A stretch of DNA of 9,243 bases from Gammaproteobacteria bacterium (lineage in GTDB: Bacteria > Pseudomonadota > Gammaproteobacteria > S012-40): the NCBI GenBank assembly GCA_015491615.1, contig WFVN01000223.1:1-9243 (forward strand). The letters are read 5' to 3'. A program made the position numbers and the translations under genes. Below, in pieces: positions 1 through 5,500 of the stretch (positions within the stretch are counted from its first letter, which is position 1; each line of letters begins with the position of its first letter). The notes under the pieces are model-generated. The model did no database searches and was not told where the DNA came from. It was given only the letters and a program-made list of their open reading frames with translations.

Positions 1-388
1 GATGCAGGCGCTGGGCGGCCCGCAGGAGAGGAGCCACAGGCCGCCAACGAGCGATACCGCCGGCGAGGCGGTCCACGGTCGTGGGCGGCGGCGGCCCCAA
101 AAGGGCACGCACGCCGTCCAGCAGGGCGCCATAGGCCACCCCGGAAGGGCAACGGGCCTCGCAGGCCCGACATCCCAGGCAATGATCCAGATGGGTACGC
201 CAGCGCCCCTCCGCCGCCGCCCGCCCTTGCACCCAGGCCTGCATGAGGACGATCCGCCCGCGCGGCGACTCCCCCTCCTCCTTATACAGGCCGTAGGTAG
301 GGCACGCCTGGGAGCACAAGCCGCACAACACACACTTGTCCGCCTCGGCGGACAAGGCTTCCCGTAACTCGGATGCCGTCTCTTCCAT
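1..388 (-). CDS. Two-cluster iron-sulfur protein, GlcF-like, 3' end outside the window
   Basis: The visible 129 residues carry two ferredoxin-type motifs, CVLCGLCSQACP (from about residue 19) and CLGCRACEARCP (about residue 69). Between them lies the ESPRGRI segment typical of glycolate oxidase iron-sulfur subunits and related lactate-utilisation proteins. Such proteins pass electrons from a flavin dehydrogenase to the quinone pool, and usually have a C-terminal CCG domain, which would lie beyond the left edge. No partner flavoprotein is visible, so the substrate (glycolate, lactate or other) cannot be named. The start is uncertain. The ATG at 388 places the first cluster near residue 19, as is usual, but has no Shine-Dalgarno. 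An in-frame ATG at 430 would add 14 residues (MNFKSALSTRYPPP) and also lacks a clear ribosome site. The gene is divergent from rplM. I am sure of the Fe-S fold and less sure of the family. Confidence 0.85.
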   Translation of the reverse strand, partial: MEETASELREALSAEADKCVLCGLCSQACPTYGLYKEEGESPRGRIVLMQAWVQGRAAAEGRWRTHLDHCLGCRACEARCPSGVAYGALLDGVRALLGPPPPTTVDRLAGGIARWRPVAPLLRAAQRLH

Positions 389-419
389 GGGGGGAGGATA
401 ACGCGTCGACAGAGCGGAT

Positions 420-449
420 TTGAAATTCATGGTTTTCTAAAATTAGAAT
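420..449 (+). promoter_or_regulatory. Candidate sigma-70 promoter upstream of the small RNA candidate
   Basis: TTGAAA (420-425) and TAGAAT (444-449) each match the sigma-70 consensus at 5 of 6 positions and are separated by 18 bp. Transcription would begin near 456 and meet an intrinsic terminator at 507-533 before reaching rplM. The -10 overlaps an inverted repeat, TTCTAA-AA-TTAGAA (435-448), which could be an operator or chance. No open reading frame of note lies between this promoter and the terminator. Confidence 0.45.
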
Positions 450-455
450 TCGCTT

Positions 456-533
456 CCCGTCATGACGATGGGTCTTACCCCCCACTCTCCCTAGAGGTGG
501 ATTCCCAGGCCGGCCCCGTCCGGCCTTCTTTTT
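456..533 (+). ncRNA. Candidate small RNA (about 78 nt) or aborted leader upstream of rplM
   Basis: The region between the promoter at 420-449 and the terminator at 507-533 can fold into three consecutive hairpins. The first is 456-461 with 467-472 (CCCGTC/GATGGG, including one G-T pair). The second is 482-488 with 493-500 (CCACTCT/AGAGGTGG, one bulged G, loop CCCT). The third is the terminator stem. Hairpins one and two are separated by a C-rich single strand (473-481, ending in a C-run), and the loop of the second is also C-rich. C-rich loops are known in bacterial small RNAs that pair with ribosome-binding sites. Alternatively it is a prematurely ended rplM leader, or a transcript antisense to the 5' region of the Fe-S gene. 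I recognise no known RNA family; the call rests on the promoter-hairpins-terminator arrangement. Confidence 0.35.
507..533 (+). terminator. Intrinsic terminator upstream of rplM
   Basis: A perfect 7-bp stem AGGCCGG (507-513) / CCGGCCT (520-526), with a 6-nt loop, is followed directly by TCTTTTT (527-533). It points along the plus strand but lies in front of rplM rather than behind a plus-strand gene. It must therefore end a short transcript starting in this intergenic region, or insulate rplM. The rplM -35 box begins only 5 nt later. Confidence 0.75.
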
Positions 534-537
534 GCTG

Positions 538-566
538 TTGACAGCCAATGGGGCGATCAGTAGGAT
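538..566 (+). promoter_or_regulatory. Main promoter of the rplM-rpsI-tRNA-Gln operon
   Basis: A perfect -35 TTGACA (538-543), 17 bp of spacer and a -10 TAGGAT (561-566, 4 of 6) predict a start near 573 and a leader of about 38 nt before the rplM ATG at 611. It lies just after the terminator at 507-533, so this promoter drives the operon independently of anything upstream. It also shows that the in-frame ATG at 548 falls inside the promoter and is not the rplM start. Confidence 0.75.
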
Positions 567-610
567 TTACCGCCTTTTCCGAAGCAGCCCGGCTCAGGAA
601 CGCAGAATCC

Positions 611-1039
611 ATGAAAACCTACAGCGCAAAACCCGACTCCGTGCAGCGTGACTGGTACGTGGTCGACGCCAGCGGCAAGACCCTCGGTCGCCTGGCCTCC
701 GAGGTGGCCCGCCGCCTGCGGGGCAAGCACAAGCCCGAATACACGCCCCACGTAGACACCGGCGACTACATCATCGTCATCAACGCCGAGAAGGTGCGGG
801 TGACCGGGCGCAAGGCGCAGGACAAGGTATATCACCGCCACACCGGCTATCCCGGCGGCCTCAAGAGCACCCACTTCGAGAAGCTCATCCAGGAGCGTCC
901 GGAGCGGGTCATCCAGCAGGCGGTGAAGGGCATGCTGCCCAAGAACCCCTTGGGCCGCGCCATGTTTCGCAAGCTCAAGGTCTACGCCGGCAGCGAACAC
1001 CGCCACGCGGCGCAGCAACCCAAGACTCTGGACATCTAG
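611..1039 (+). CDS. rplM: 50S ribosomal protein L13
   Basis: This is L13 of the large ribosomal subunit, an early-assembling 23S rRNA-binding protein. From the ATG at 611 the protein is 142 residues, the same length as in E. coli, and begins MKTYSAKP. Typical L13 blocks are visible: the DWYVVDASGKTLGRLAS segment near the N-terminus, HTGYPGGLK in the middle, and AVKGMLPKNPLGR in the C-terminal half. AGGA at 596-599 is a plausible ribosome site 11 nt upstream. The frame stays open to an ATG at 548, but that codon sits between the -35 and -10 boxes and is rejected. rpsI follows after 11 nt, the usual pairing. In E. coli L13 represses its own operon through the leader; whether that holds here cannot be seen. 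Confidence 0.98.
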   Translation: MKTYSAKPDSVQRDWYVVDASGKTLGRLASEVARRLRGKHKPEYTPHVDTGDYIIVINAEKVRVTGRKAQDKVYHRHTGYPGGLKSTHFEKLIQERPERVIQQAVKGMLPKNPLGRAMFRKLKVYAGSEHRHAAQQPKTLDI

Positions 1040-1050
1040 GACACAAGGCA

Positions 1051-1443
1051 ATGGCAGAGCAGTACTACTACGGTACCGGGCGTCGCAAGAGTTCCACCGC
1101 GCGCGTCTTCCTGAAACGCGGCAGCGGCAACATCACCGTCAACGGCCGCCCCCTGGACCAGTACTTCGGGCGCGAGACCGCCCGCATGGTGGTGCGCCAA
1201 CCCCTGGAGCTGGTGGAGGCCGGCGACCGCTTCGACATCAACGTGACCGTACGCGGCGGCGGTATCAGCGGCCAAGCGGGCGCCATCCGTCACGGTATCA
1301 CCCGCGCCCTCATCGCCTACGACGAGGCCCTCAAGCGCCCCTTGCGCCAGGCCGGCTTTGTCACCCGCGACGCACGCGAGGTGGAACGCAAGAAGGTCGG
1401 CCTGCACAAGGCACGACGCGCGCCCCAGTACTCCAAGCGTTGA
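1051..1443 (+). CDS. rpsI: 30S ribosomal protein S9
   Basis: This is S9 of the small subunit head, whose C-terminal tail contacts P-site tRNA. It has 130 residues, the E. coli length, and starts MAEQYYYGTGRRKSS. The NGRPLDQYF and GGGISGQAGAIRHGI blocks are typical of S9. The tail, ending KKVGLHKARRAPQYSKR, keeps the terminal SKR that reaches the P site. Only 11 nt separate it from rplM, with AAGG at 1045-1048 as a poorly spaced ribosome site, so it is probably translated by coupling within the same transcript. A tRNA-Gln gene begins 8 nt after the stop codon, with no terminator between. Confidence 0.98.
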   Translation: MAEQYYYGTGRRKSSTARVFLKRGSGNITVNGRPLDQYFGRETARMVVRQPLELVEAGDRFDINVTVRGGGISGQAGAIRHGITRALIAYDEALKRPLRQAGFVTRDAREVERKKVGLHKARRAPQYSKR

Positions 1444-1451
1444 GTTTTTCT

Positions 1452-1525
1452 TGGGGGATCGTCTAACGGCAGGACAGCGGACTCTGACTCCGTCAATCTA
1501 GGTTCGAATCCTAGTCCCCCAGCCA
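1452..1525 (+). tRNA. tRNA-Gln (anticodon CUG)
   Basis: A full cloverleaf of 74 nt with encoded CCA can be drawn. The acceptor stem TGGGGGA (1452-1458) pairs with TCCCCCA (1515-1521), followed by discriminator G1522 and CCA at 1523-1525. The D stem is GTC/GAC (1461-1463/1473-1475) with a GG-containing loop. The anticodon stem is 1477-1481/1489-1493 with one G-T pair at its base, and the loop CTCTGAC holds CTG at 1484-1486, which reads CAG. The T arm is CTAGG-TTCGAAT-CCTAG (1498-1514). The variable loop is 4 nt. It lies 8 nt after rpsI and immediately before a terminator, so it is probably processed from the ribosomal-protein transcript. I see no separate promoter for it. Confidence 0.97.
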
Positions 1526-1535
1526 CTACCAAGAA

Positions 1536-1565
1536 AAAGGCGCCGGATGGCGCCTTTGCTTTTTT
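1536..1565. terminator. Bidirectional intrinsic terminator between tRNA-Gln and cysH
   Basis: A perfect 9-bp stem AAAGGCGCC (1536-1544) / GGCGCCTTT (1549-1557) with loop GGAT is followed on the plus strand by TTTGCTTTTTT (1555-1565). On the minus strand the same stem is followed by TTTTTC. It lies 10 nt after the tRNA CCA and about 50 nt beyond the cysH stop codon. It can therefore end both the rplM-rpsI-tRNA transcript and the convergent cys operon. The 52 bp from 1566 to 1617 hold nothing else that I can identify. Confidence 0.9.
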
Positions 1566-1617
1566 ATCGCCTTCCTTGGCACCATCCTTGGCCCGGCGGT
1601 CATCCTGTCCGCCGCCA

Positions 1618-2316
1618 TCAACCAGCCTTGCGGTGCAGACCGCATTCCTTGGTTTCGGGATTTTCCCACCACCAACGCCCGGCGCGGATGTCTTCCCCGG
1701 GGGTGATGGCGCGCGTGCAGGGAGCACAACCGATGCTGGGGTAGTTGCGGTCGTGGAGGGCGTTGTAGGGGACACCGTGGGTGCGGATGTAGGCCCACAC
1801 GTCATCCAGGCTCCAGTCCAGCAGGGGGTTGAACTTTTCCACGCCGAAGGCGGGGTCGTATTGCCGGTAGGGGAGTTCGGCGCGGGTCACCGCCTGGTCG
1901 CGGCGCAGGCCGGTGATCCAGGCACGGTGGCCAGCGAGGGCGCGCTTTAAGGGTTCGATCTTGCGTACCTGGCAGCAGGCCTTGCGCGCCTCCAGCGATT
2001 CGTAGAAGCCGTTGGGGCCGTGCGCTTCCACGTAGGCGGCCACTTGGGCGGCGTCCGGGTAGTACACCTTGATGCGGGTGCGGTAACGTTCGCGCACCCG
2101 TTGCATGAGTTCGTAAGTCTCCGCAGGCAGGCGGCCGGTGTCCAGGGTGGCGACGCGGATGGCGGTGTCGTTGCCGAGACCTGAGCGTTCGATGAGGTCG
2201 AGGAGGACCATGTCCTCGGCCCCGAAGCTGGTAGTGAACAGAGCCGGGGCGTGCTCGGCGGCGATCGCCTCCAGCCAGGCCCCGGTCTGGCGTATACGGG
2301 TATCCAGTTCACTCAT
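1618..2316 (-). CDS. cysH: Assimilatory APS reductase, iron-sulfur type (thioredoxin-dependent)
   Basis: CysH reduces an activated sulfate to sulfite with electrons from thioredoxin or glutaredoxin, in the cytoplasm. Over 232 residues it has the PP-loop-like TSFGAEDM (29-36), LDTGRL (59-64), the cluster cysteines C114-C115 and C197-x2-C200 (GCAPCTR), RAGRWWWE (211-218) and the C-terminal KECGLH with catalytic C225. The CC/CxxC pair binds the [4Fe-4S] cluster that marks APS-using enzymes. E. coli-type PAPS reductase lacks it, so adenosine 5'-phosphosulfate is the likely substrate. Start: the upstream gene ends at 2319, and AAGGAGG at 2324-2330 lies 7 nt from the ATG at 2316 but only 1 nt from the ATG at 2322, so 2316 is chosen. 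It is the last gene of the operon and ends before the terminator at 1536-1565. Confidence 0.95.
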   Translation of the reverse strand: MSELDTRIRQTGAWLEAIAAEHAPALFTTSFGAEDMVLLDLIERSGLGNDTAIRVATLDTGRLPAETYELMQRVRERYRTRIKVYYPDAAQVAAYVEAHGPNGFYESLEARKACCQVRKIEPLKRALAGHRAWITGLRRDQAVTRAELPYRQYDPAFGVEKFNPLLDWSLDDVWAYIRTHGVPYNALHDRNYPSIGCAPCTRAITPGEDIRAGRWWWENPETKECGLHRKAG

Positions 2317-2318
2317 GG

Positions 2319-4634
2319 TCATGCCTCCTTCGCGCTGGTTTCGGTCTCCAGGGGACGGCGCACCCAGAGAATGGGATGGCCGTCTTCTTCACTGGTGTCT
2401 TCCGGGCGGTAGCCCAGGGAGGCGAGACTCTGCCCCACCACGCGCACGGCCTCGTCGTCGGCCAGGCGCAGACCCATGCGCTCACCGGGGGCGAGGCGGC
2501 GCAGGGCCATGCGCGCCTTGACGAAGTGCATGGGGCAGGTCTCGCCGCTGAGGTCTTCCACGGGTTCGTCGCCACTCTCGCCAGCGAGAGCGGCGACGGC
2601 GTCCAGGTGCAGTTGCCGGTCGATGCGCTGGGCCTGGGCTTGGGCGCGGGTGAGCCAAGCGTCGGCGGCCGCCACTTGGGAATCCAGGCGCGACCAGTCG
2701 TCACCGGCGTTGACGAGAGCTTCGGCCAAGCCTTGGAGTTCGGCGCCAAGGGCCTGGGTGGGGGCGTGGGCCTGCAGGTACTCGGCCAGCGCCTTGGGAT
2801 CCGCGTCGTCTGCGGCCCGCTCGCCCAGAGCAGCAAGGAGCCCCTGGGCCCCCAGGCGCAGAACGGCGAGGGTCCCGTCGCGCACCGGACCGGCCTCGCC
2901 CTTGCGCCGGAAGGTATCCCGATAGCCTTGCTCGAAGCGGGCTTCGGCGAAGGCGGCAGCGACCGTCTCCTGGGCGATGCCGGCACACTCCCCGCCCCCC
3001 AGTTGCAGGACACGGAATGCCTCCTGGGCCCCGTGGTCACGCAGGACCTGGTCCAGATCTTCGGGGCCCACTTGCGCCAGGTCGGCCAACAGGTCGCGGA
3101 AGTAGGCCTCACCTTCGCGCCGCACCCACTCGGCGAAGGGTTCTTGGGCATGGCCGCGTTCCCGGTAGGCGCTGCGCAGGCGCGCCACGGCCTGGTCGAT
3201 GCGGGCCGCCGGCACTTCGGGGCCGCGGACGGCGAATCCAAGACCCGAAGCGCGTCCGTCCCCCCCCAGATGGATGCGGTAATGGGGTACGAGACGACCA
3301 TGCAGGCGCCGACCCTCCCCGTGCAGGCCGATGTCGCCCACGTGCGGCTGGGCACAACCGTTGTGGCAGCCGCTGACGCGGATGCGCAGGTCGTCGTCGC
3401 CACCATTGAGGACGCGGGAGACGGCGCGCGCGTCGGTGATGCCCAAACGGCAGGTCCAGGTGCCCGGGCAGGCGACCACGTCGTCGCCGGGGCGGGGGGC
3501 GTGCAGACCCAGTTCCAGTAATTCTCGGGCGACGGCCTCGCGCCTCTCCTCGGGTATCCCTAGGAGCAGCAGATTCTGATCCTGGGTGGTGCGTGCTTCG
3601 CGCAGACCGTGCCGATCCATGAGCTCGGCCAGCCCATCCAGGGCATCGGCGTCGACATCCCCCAGGGGCAGGGCGATGGGAAAGATCCAGTGCTCGCCAT
3701 CGGCCTGGCGCAGGGGACGGCGCGGGGCACGACGGAAGTCGCCCGGATCGGATGCCCCTTGTCGCCAGGAGGCCCGGACCGCGGTGTCTTCCGTGTAAGC
3801 AGGTAGCAGGCGCTCCAGCTCCTTCCGGTAGCGGGCGCGGAAATCCTTGGGACCGAAACGCGACACCAAGAACTTCATGCGCGAACGAGCGCGTTTGGTA
3901 CGGTCGGAATGACGGTGGTGGAGGGCGATGAGGGCCTCCAGTACCGGCAGCAGGCGCGCCTCGGGGATGAACCCCTCTACTTCGATCGCCTCGTGCGGCT
4001 TGTGCCCCAGACCACCGCCGGCGAAGACGCGAAAACCGACCTCACCGTCGTTGCGTCGCGTCGCTACCACGCCGATGTCGTGCATGCGTGCCTGGGCGCA
4101 GTCCCCCTCGCAGGCGGAGAAACTGATCTTCACCTTGCGCGGCAGATGCTGGGTAAGAGGGTGGCGCAGGAAATGGCGTGCCGCCTCGGTCAGATGGATC
4201 TGCACGTCGGTATGCTGGTGCGGGCAGACCCCAGCCAAGGGGCAAGCGGTGAAGTTGCGCACCGTGTTGCCGCACGCCTCGCGAGTGGTGAGTCCGACTT
4301 TCGCCAGACTTTCCATCACCACCGGCACTCGCTCCAGAGGCACGAAGTGGAGCTGGACGTCTTGGCGGGTGGTGATACTGGCGACGTTGACCTGAGACTC
4401 GTGCCGCAGGACATGGGCGAGGGCGCGAAAACGAGGAGCGGAAAGGCGCCCCCCGGGAATCTTCACACGCACCATGAAAACGCCTTCCTGGCGCTGGCCG
4501 TACACCCCGTGCTGGAGACGGATGGCGGTGAAACGATCCTCGTCCAGGCGCCCGGCCCGAAAGTCCGCCAGGGCCGTTCGGAAACGCCGGATCTCTTCGG
4601 GATCGGCCAGGTCGGGCAGATGGTCTATGGACAT
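2319..4634 (-). CDS. cysI: Siroheme sulfite reductase fused to a C-terminal TusA-like domain
   Basis: This probably catalyses six-electron reduction of sulfite to sulfide at a siroheme-[4Fe-4S] centre. Residues 1 to about 495 form the duplicated nitrite/sulfite reductase fold. TTRQDVQLH (88-96) and RKVKIS (166-171) supply basic active-site residues. The C-terminal half has the cluster ligands C389-x5-C395 and C423-x3-C427 (GCHNGC). The N-terminal half also has C131-x5-C137 and C175-x3-C179, where many family members have lost them. Residues about 500-690 form a helical region of unknown role with the motif QLGGGECAG (544-552). Residues about 693-760 are a TusA/SirA-like domain with DLSGETCPM and the candidate persulfide cysteine C700. 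GGAGG lies 7 nt before the ATG. It follows the permease gene by 15 nt and its TGA lies 2 nt before the cysH start. No flavoprotein CysJ is present, so ferredoxin is a likely donor. Nitrite reduction cannot be excluded, but cysH next door favours sulfite. Confidence 0.9.
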   Translation of the reverse strand: MSIDHLPDLADPEEIRRFRTALADFRAGRLDEDRFTAIRLQHGVYGQRQEGVFMVRVKIPGGRLSAPRFRALAHVLRHESQVNVASITTRQDVQLHFVPLERVPVVMESLAKVGLTTREACGNTVRNFTACPLAGVCPHQHTDVQIHLTEAARHFLRHPLTQHLPRKVKISFSACEGDCAQARMHDIGVVATRRNDGEVGFRVFAGGGLGHKPHEAIEVEGFIPEARLLPVLEALIALHHRHSDRTKRARSRMKFLVSRFGPKDFRARYRKELERLLPAYTEDTAVRASWRQGASDPGDFRRAPRRPLRQADGEHWIFPIALPLGDVDADALDGLAELMDRHGLREARTTQDQNLLLLGIPEERREAVARELLELGLHAPRPGDDVVACPGTWTCRLGITDARAVSRVLNGGDDDLRIRVSGCHNGCAQPHVGDIGLHGEGRRLHGRLVPHYRIHLGGDGRASGLGFAVRGPEVPAARIDQAVARLRSAYRERGHAQEPFAEWVRREGEAYFRDLLADLAQVGPEDLDQVLRDHGAQEAFRVLQLGGGECAGIAQETVAAAFAEARFEQGYRDTFRRKGEAGPVRDGTLAVLRLGAQGLLAALGERAADDADPKALAEYLQAHAPTQALGAELQGLAEALVNAGDDWSRLDSQVAAADAWLTRAQAQAQRIDRQLHLDAVAALAGESGDEPVEDLSGETCPMHFVKARMALRRLAPGERMGLRLADDEAVRVVGQSLASLGYRPEDTSEEDGHPILWVRRPLETETSAKEA

Positions 4635-4649
4635 GGGAACACCTCCGAA

Positions 4650-5405
4650 TCAGGCGATGAGTTTGATACCGATGGCGGTGAGCACGATGGCGAGCAACGG
4701 CCGCATGAAGCGTTCGGACAAGCCGTGGGCGAGACGTGCCCCCAACCAAATGCCGGGCAGGGACCCCAAGAGCAGGACGGCGAGGAGGGCGCCGTCCACA
4801 TTCCCCAATTGCCAGTGCCCTGCTCCTGCCAGGGCCGCCAGGGGCACGGCATGGGCCAGATCGGTGCCCACCACGCGGGTCGTGGAAAGGCGCGGATGGA
4901 GGAGACTGAGAAGAACCACGCCCAGGGCCCCGGCCCCCACCGACGTGAGGGTGACTAGAAAGCCCAACAGGGCCCCGGCAACCACTGTCAACCCCGGTCT
5001 GCTCGGCACCGACGATGCGTCCGGCGGCGGGCCGGGACGTCGCCACAAAAGGGCGATCGCGGTAAGAACCAACGCCGCGCCGAGAGCACTCTCCACCCAC
5101 GGGCCGATGTCCAGGCCGCGGGCGCTGCCCTCGTGCAGGAAACGAATCGTGGCGAGGGACGCGGGGAGGCTGCCCAGGGCCATGAGCCCCACGAGACGCC
5201 AGTCCACCGCCGCCCGGCGCGCATGCGCCAGGACGCCCAGGGACTTGGTAGCGGCGGCGAACACCAAGTCGGTGCCCACCGCCACCAGGGGCGGGATGCC
5301 GAATCCCACCACCAACACGGGGGTCATCAAGGCGCCGCCGCCGACTCCGGTCAGCCCCACCAACACCCCCACCACGAAACCGCTCAGGGTCAATGCCCAA
5401 TCCAT
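4650..5405 (-). CDS. TauE/SafE family membrane permease
   Basis: This is an inner-membrane protein of 251 residues with about eight hydrophobic segments, in two related halves. Each half opens with a glycine-rich re-entrant-like motif: VGLTGVGGGALMTP (16-29) followed by AVGTDL (42-47), and VTLTSVGAGALGVV (151-164) followed by VVGTDLAHA (178-186). That internal repeat is characteristic of TauE/SafE proteins, which move sulfite, sulfoacetate, taurine-derived or other organic anions. The substrate here is not determinable from sequence. Its place as first gene before sulfite reductase and cysH suggests sulfate or sulfite traffic. A GGAG lies 9 nt before the ATG. It is the promoter-proximal gene of the operon, divergent from cysB. 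Confidence 0.88.
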   Translation of the reverse strand: MDWALTLSGFVVGVLVGLTGVGGGALMTPVLVVGFGIPPLVAVGTDLVFAAATKSLGVLAHARRAAVDWRLVGLMALGSLPASLATIRFLHEGSARGLDIGPWVESALGAALVLTAIALLWRRPGPPPDASSVPSRPGLTVVAGALLGFLVTLTSVGAGALGVVLLSLLHPRLSTTRVVGTDLAHAVPLAALAGAGHWQLGNVDGALLAVLLLGSLPGIWLGARLAHGLSERFMRPLLAIVLTAIGIKLIA

Positions 5406-5427
5406 ACGTTCGCGCTCCGGCGAAAAC

Positions 5428-5459
5428 TTGACGTCAGACTAGAGCGATCCGGTTATAAT
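5428..5459 (+). promoter_or_regulatory. cysB promoter region, overlapping a divergent operon promoter
   Basis: A perfect -10 TATAAT (5454-5459) points towards cysB. The best -35 match, TTGACG (5428-5433), is 20 bp away, longer than optimal, so the promoter may be weak or need a regulator. On the opposite strand TATAAC (5457-5452) overlaps the same bases and could be the -10 of the permease-cysI-cysH operon. It lacks a recognisable -35, as expected for an activator-dependent promoter. The perfect palindrome TGACGTCA (5429-5436) lies on the -35. CysB proteins typically bind such shared regions, repressing their own gene and activating the cys genes; I cannot mark an exact CysB site. Confidence 0.5.
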
Positions 5460-5469
5460 TGGAAGAGAA

Positions 5470-5500
5470 GTTTTTTTATTTTTAATTCTGGTTTTTTTAT
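5470..5500 (+). repeat. Pair of 10-bp T-rich direct repeats in the cysB leader
   Basis: GTTTTTTTAT occurs at 5470-5479 and again at 5491-5500, directly before the cysB ATG. The start-to-start distance is 21 bp, two DNA turns, so both copies face the same side of the helix. The tract is strikingly AT-rich within high-GC DNA. It may be a regulator site or curved DNA. It also leaves the cysB mRNA without a Shine-Dalgarno sequence. Confidence 0.6.

Noticed and set aside
282..548. An 88-residue minus-strand frame beginning in the rplM promoter
   Set aside because: It overlaps the Fe-S gene in another frame and has no motif. The ferredoxin cysteine motifs fix the true frame.
548..610. A longer rplM reading frame starting at the ATG at 548 (21 extra residues)
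   Set aside because: The ATG lies between the -35 and -10 boxes of the rplM promoter. The start at 611 gives the standard 142-residue L13 with an AGGA upstream.
2320..2322. The ATG at 2322 as the cysH start, giving an ATGA overlap with cysI
   Set aside because: AAGGAGG ends only 1 nt before it, too close for initiation. The ATG at 2316 has the ideal 7-nt spacing.
2376..3521. A 381-residue open frame on the plus strand
   Set aside because: It is a shadow of the sulfite reductase gene in high-GC DNA; its composition is low-complexity Gly/Ala/Gln/Val and it has no motif.
3909..4958. A 349-residue open frame on the plus strand across the cysI-permease junction
   Set aside because: It is antisense to two well-supported genes, has no ribosome site and shows no protein-family features.
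4042..5400. A 452-residue open frame on the minus strand
   Set aside because: It is the wrong frame of the permease and cysI genes, rich in Arg, Gly and Pro as expected for a high-GC shadow. The correct frames have clear motifs and ribosome sites.
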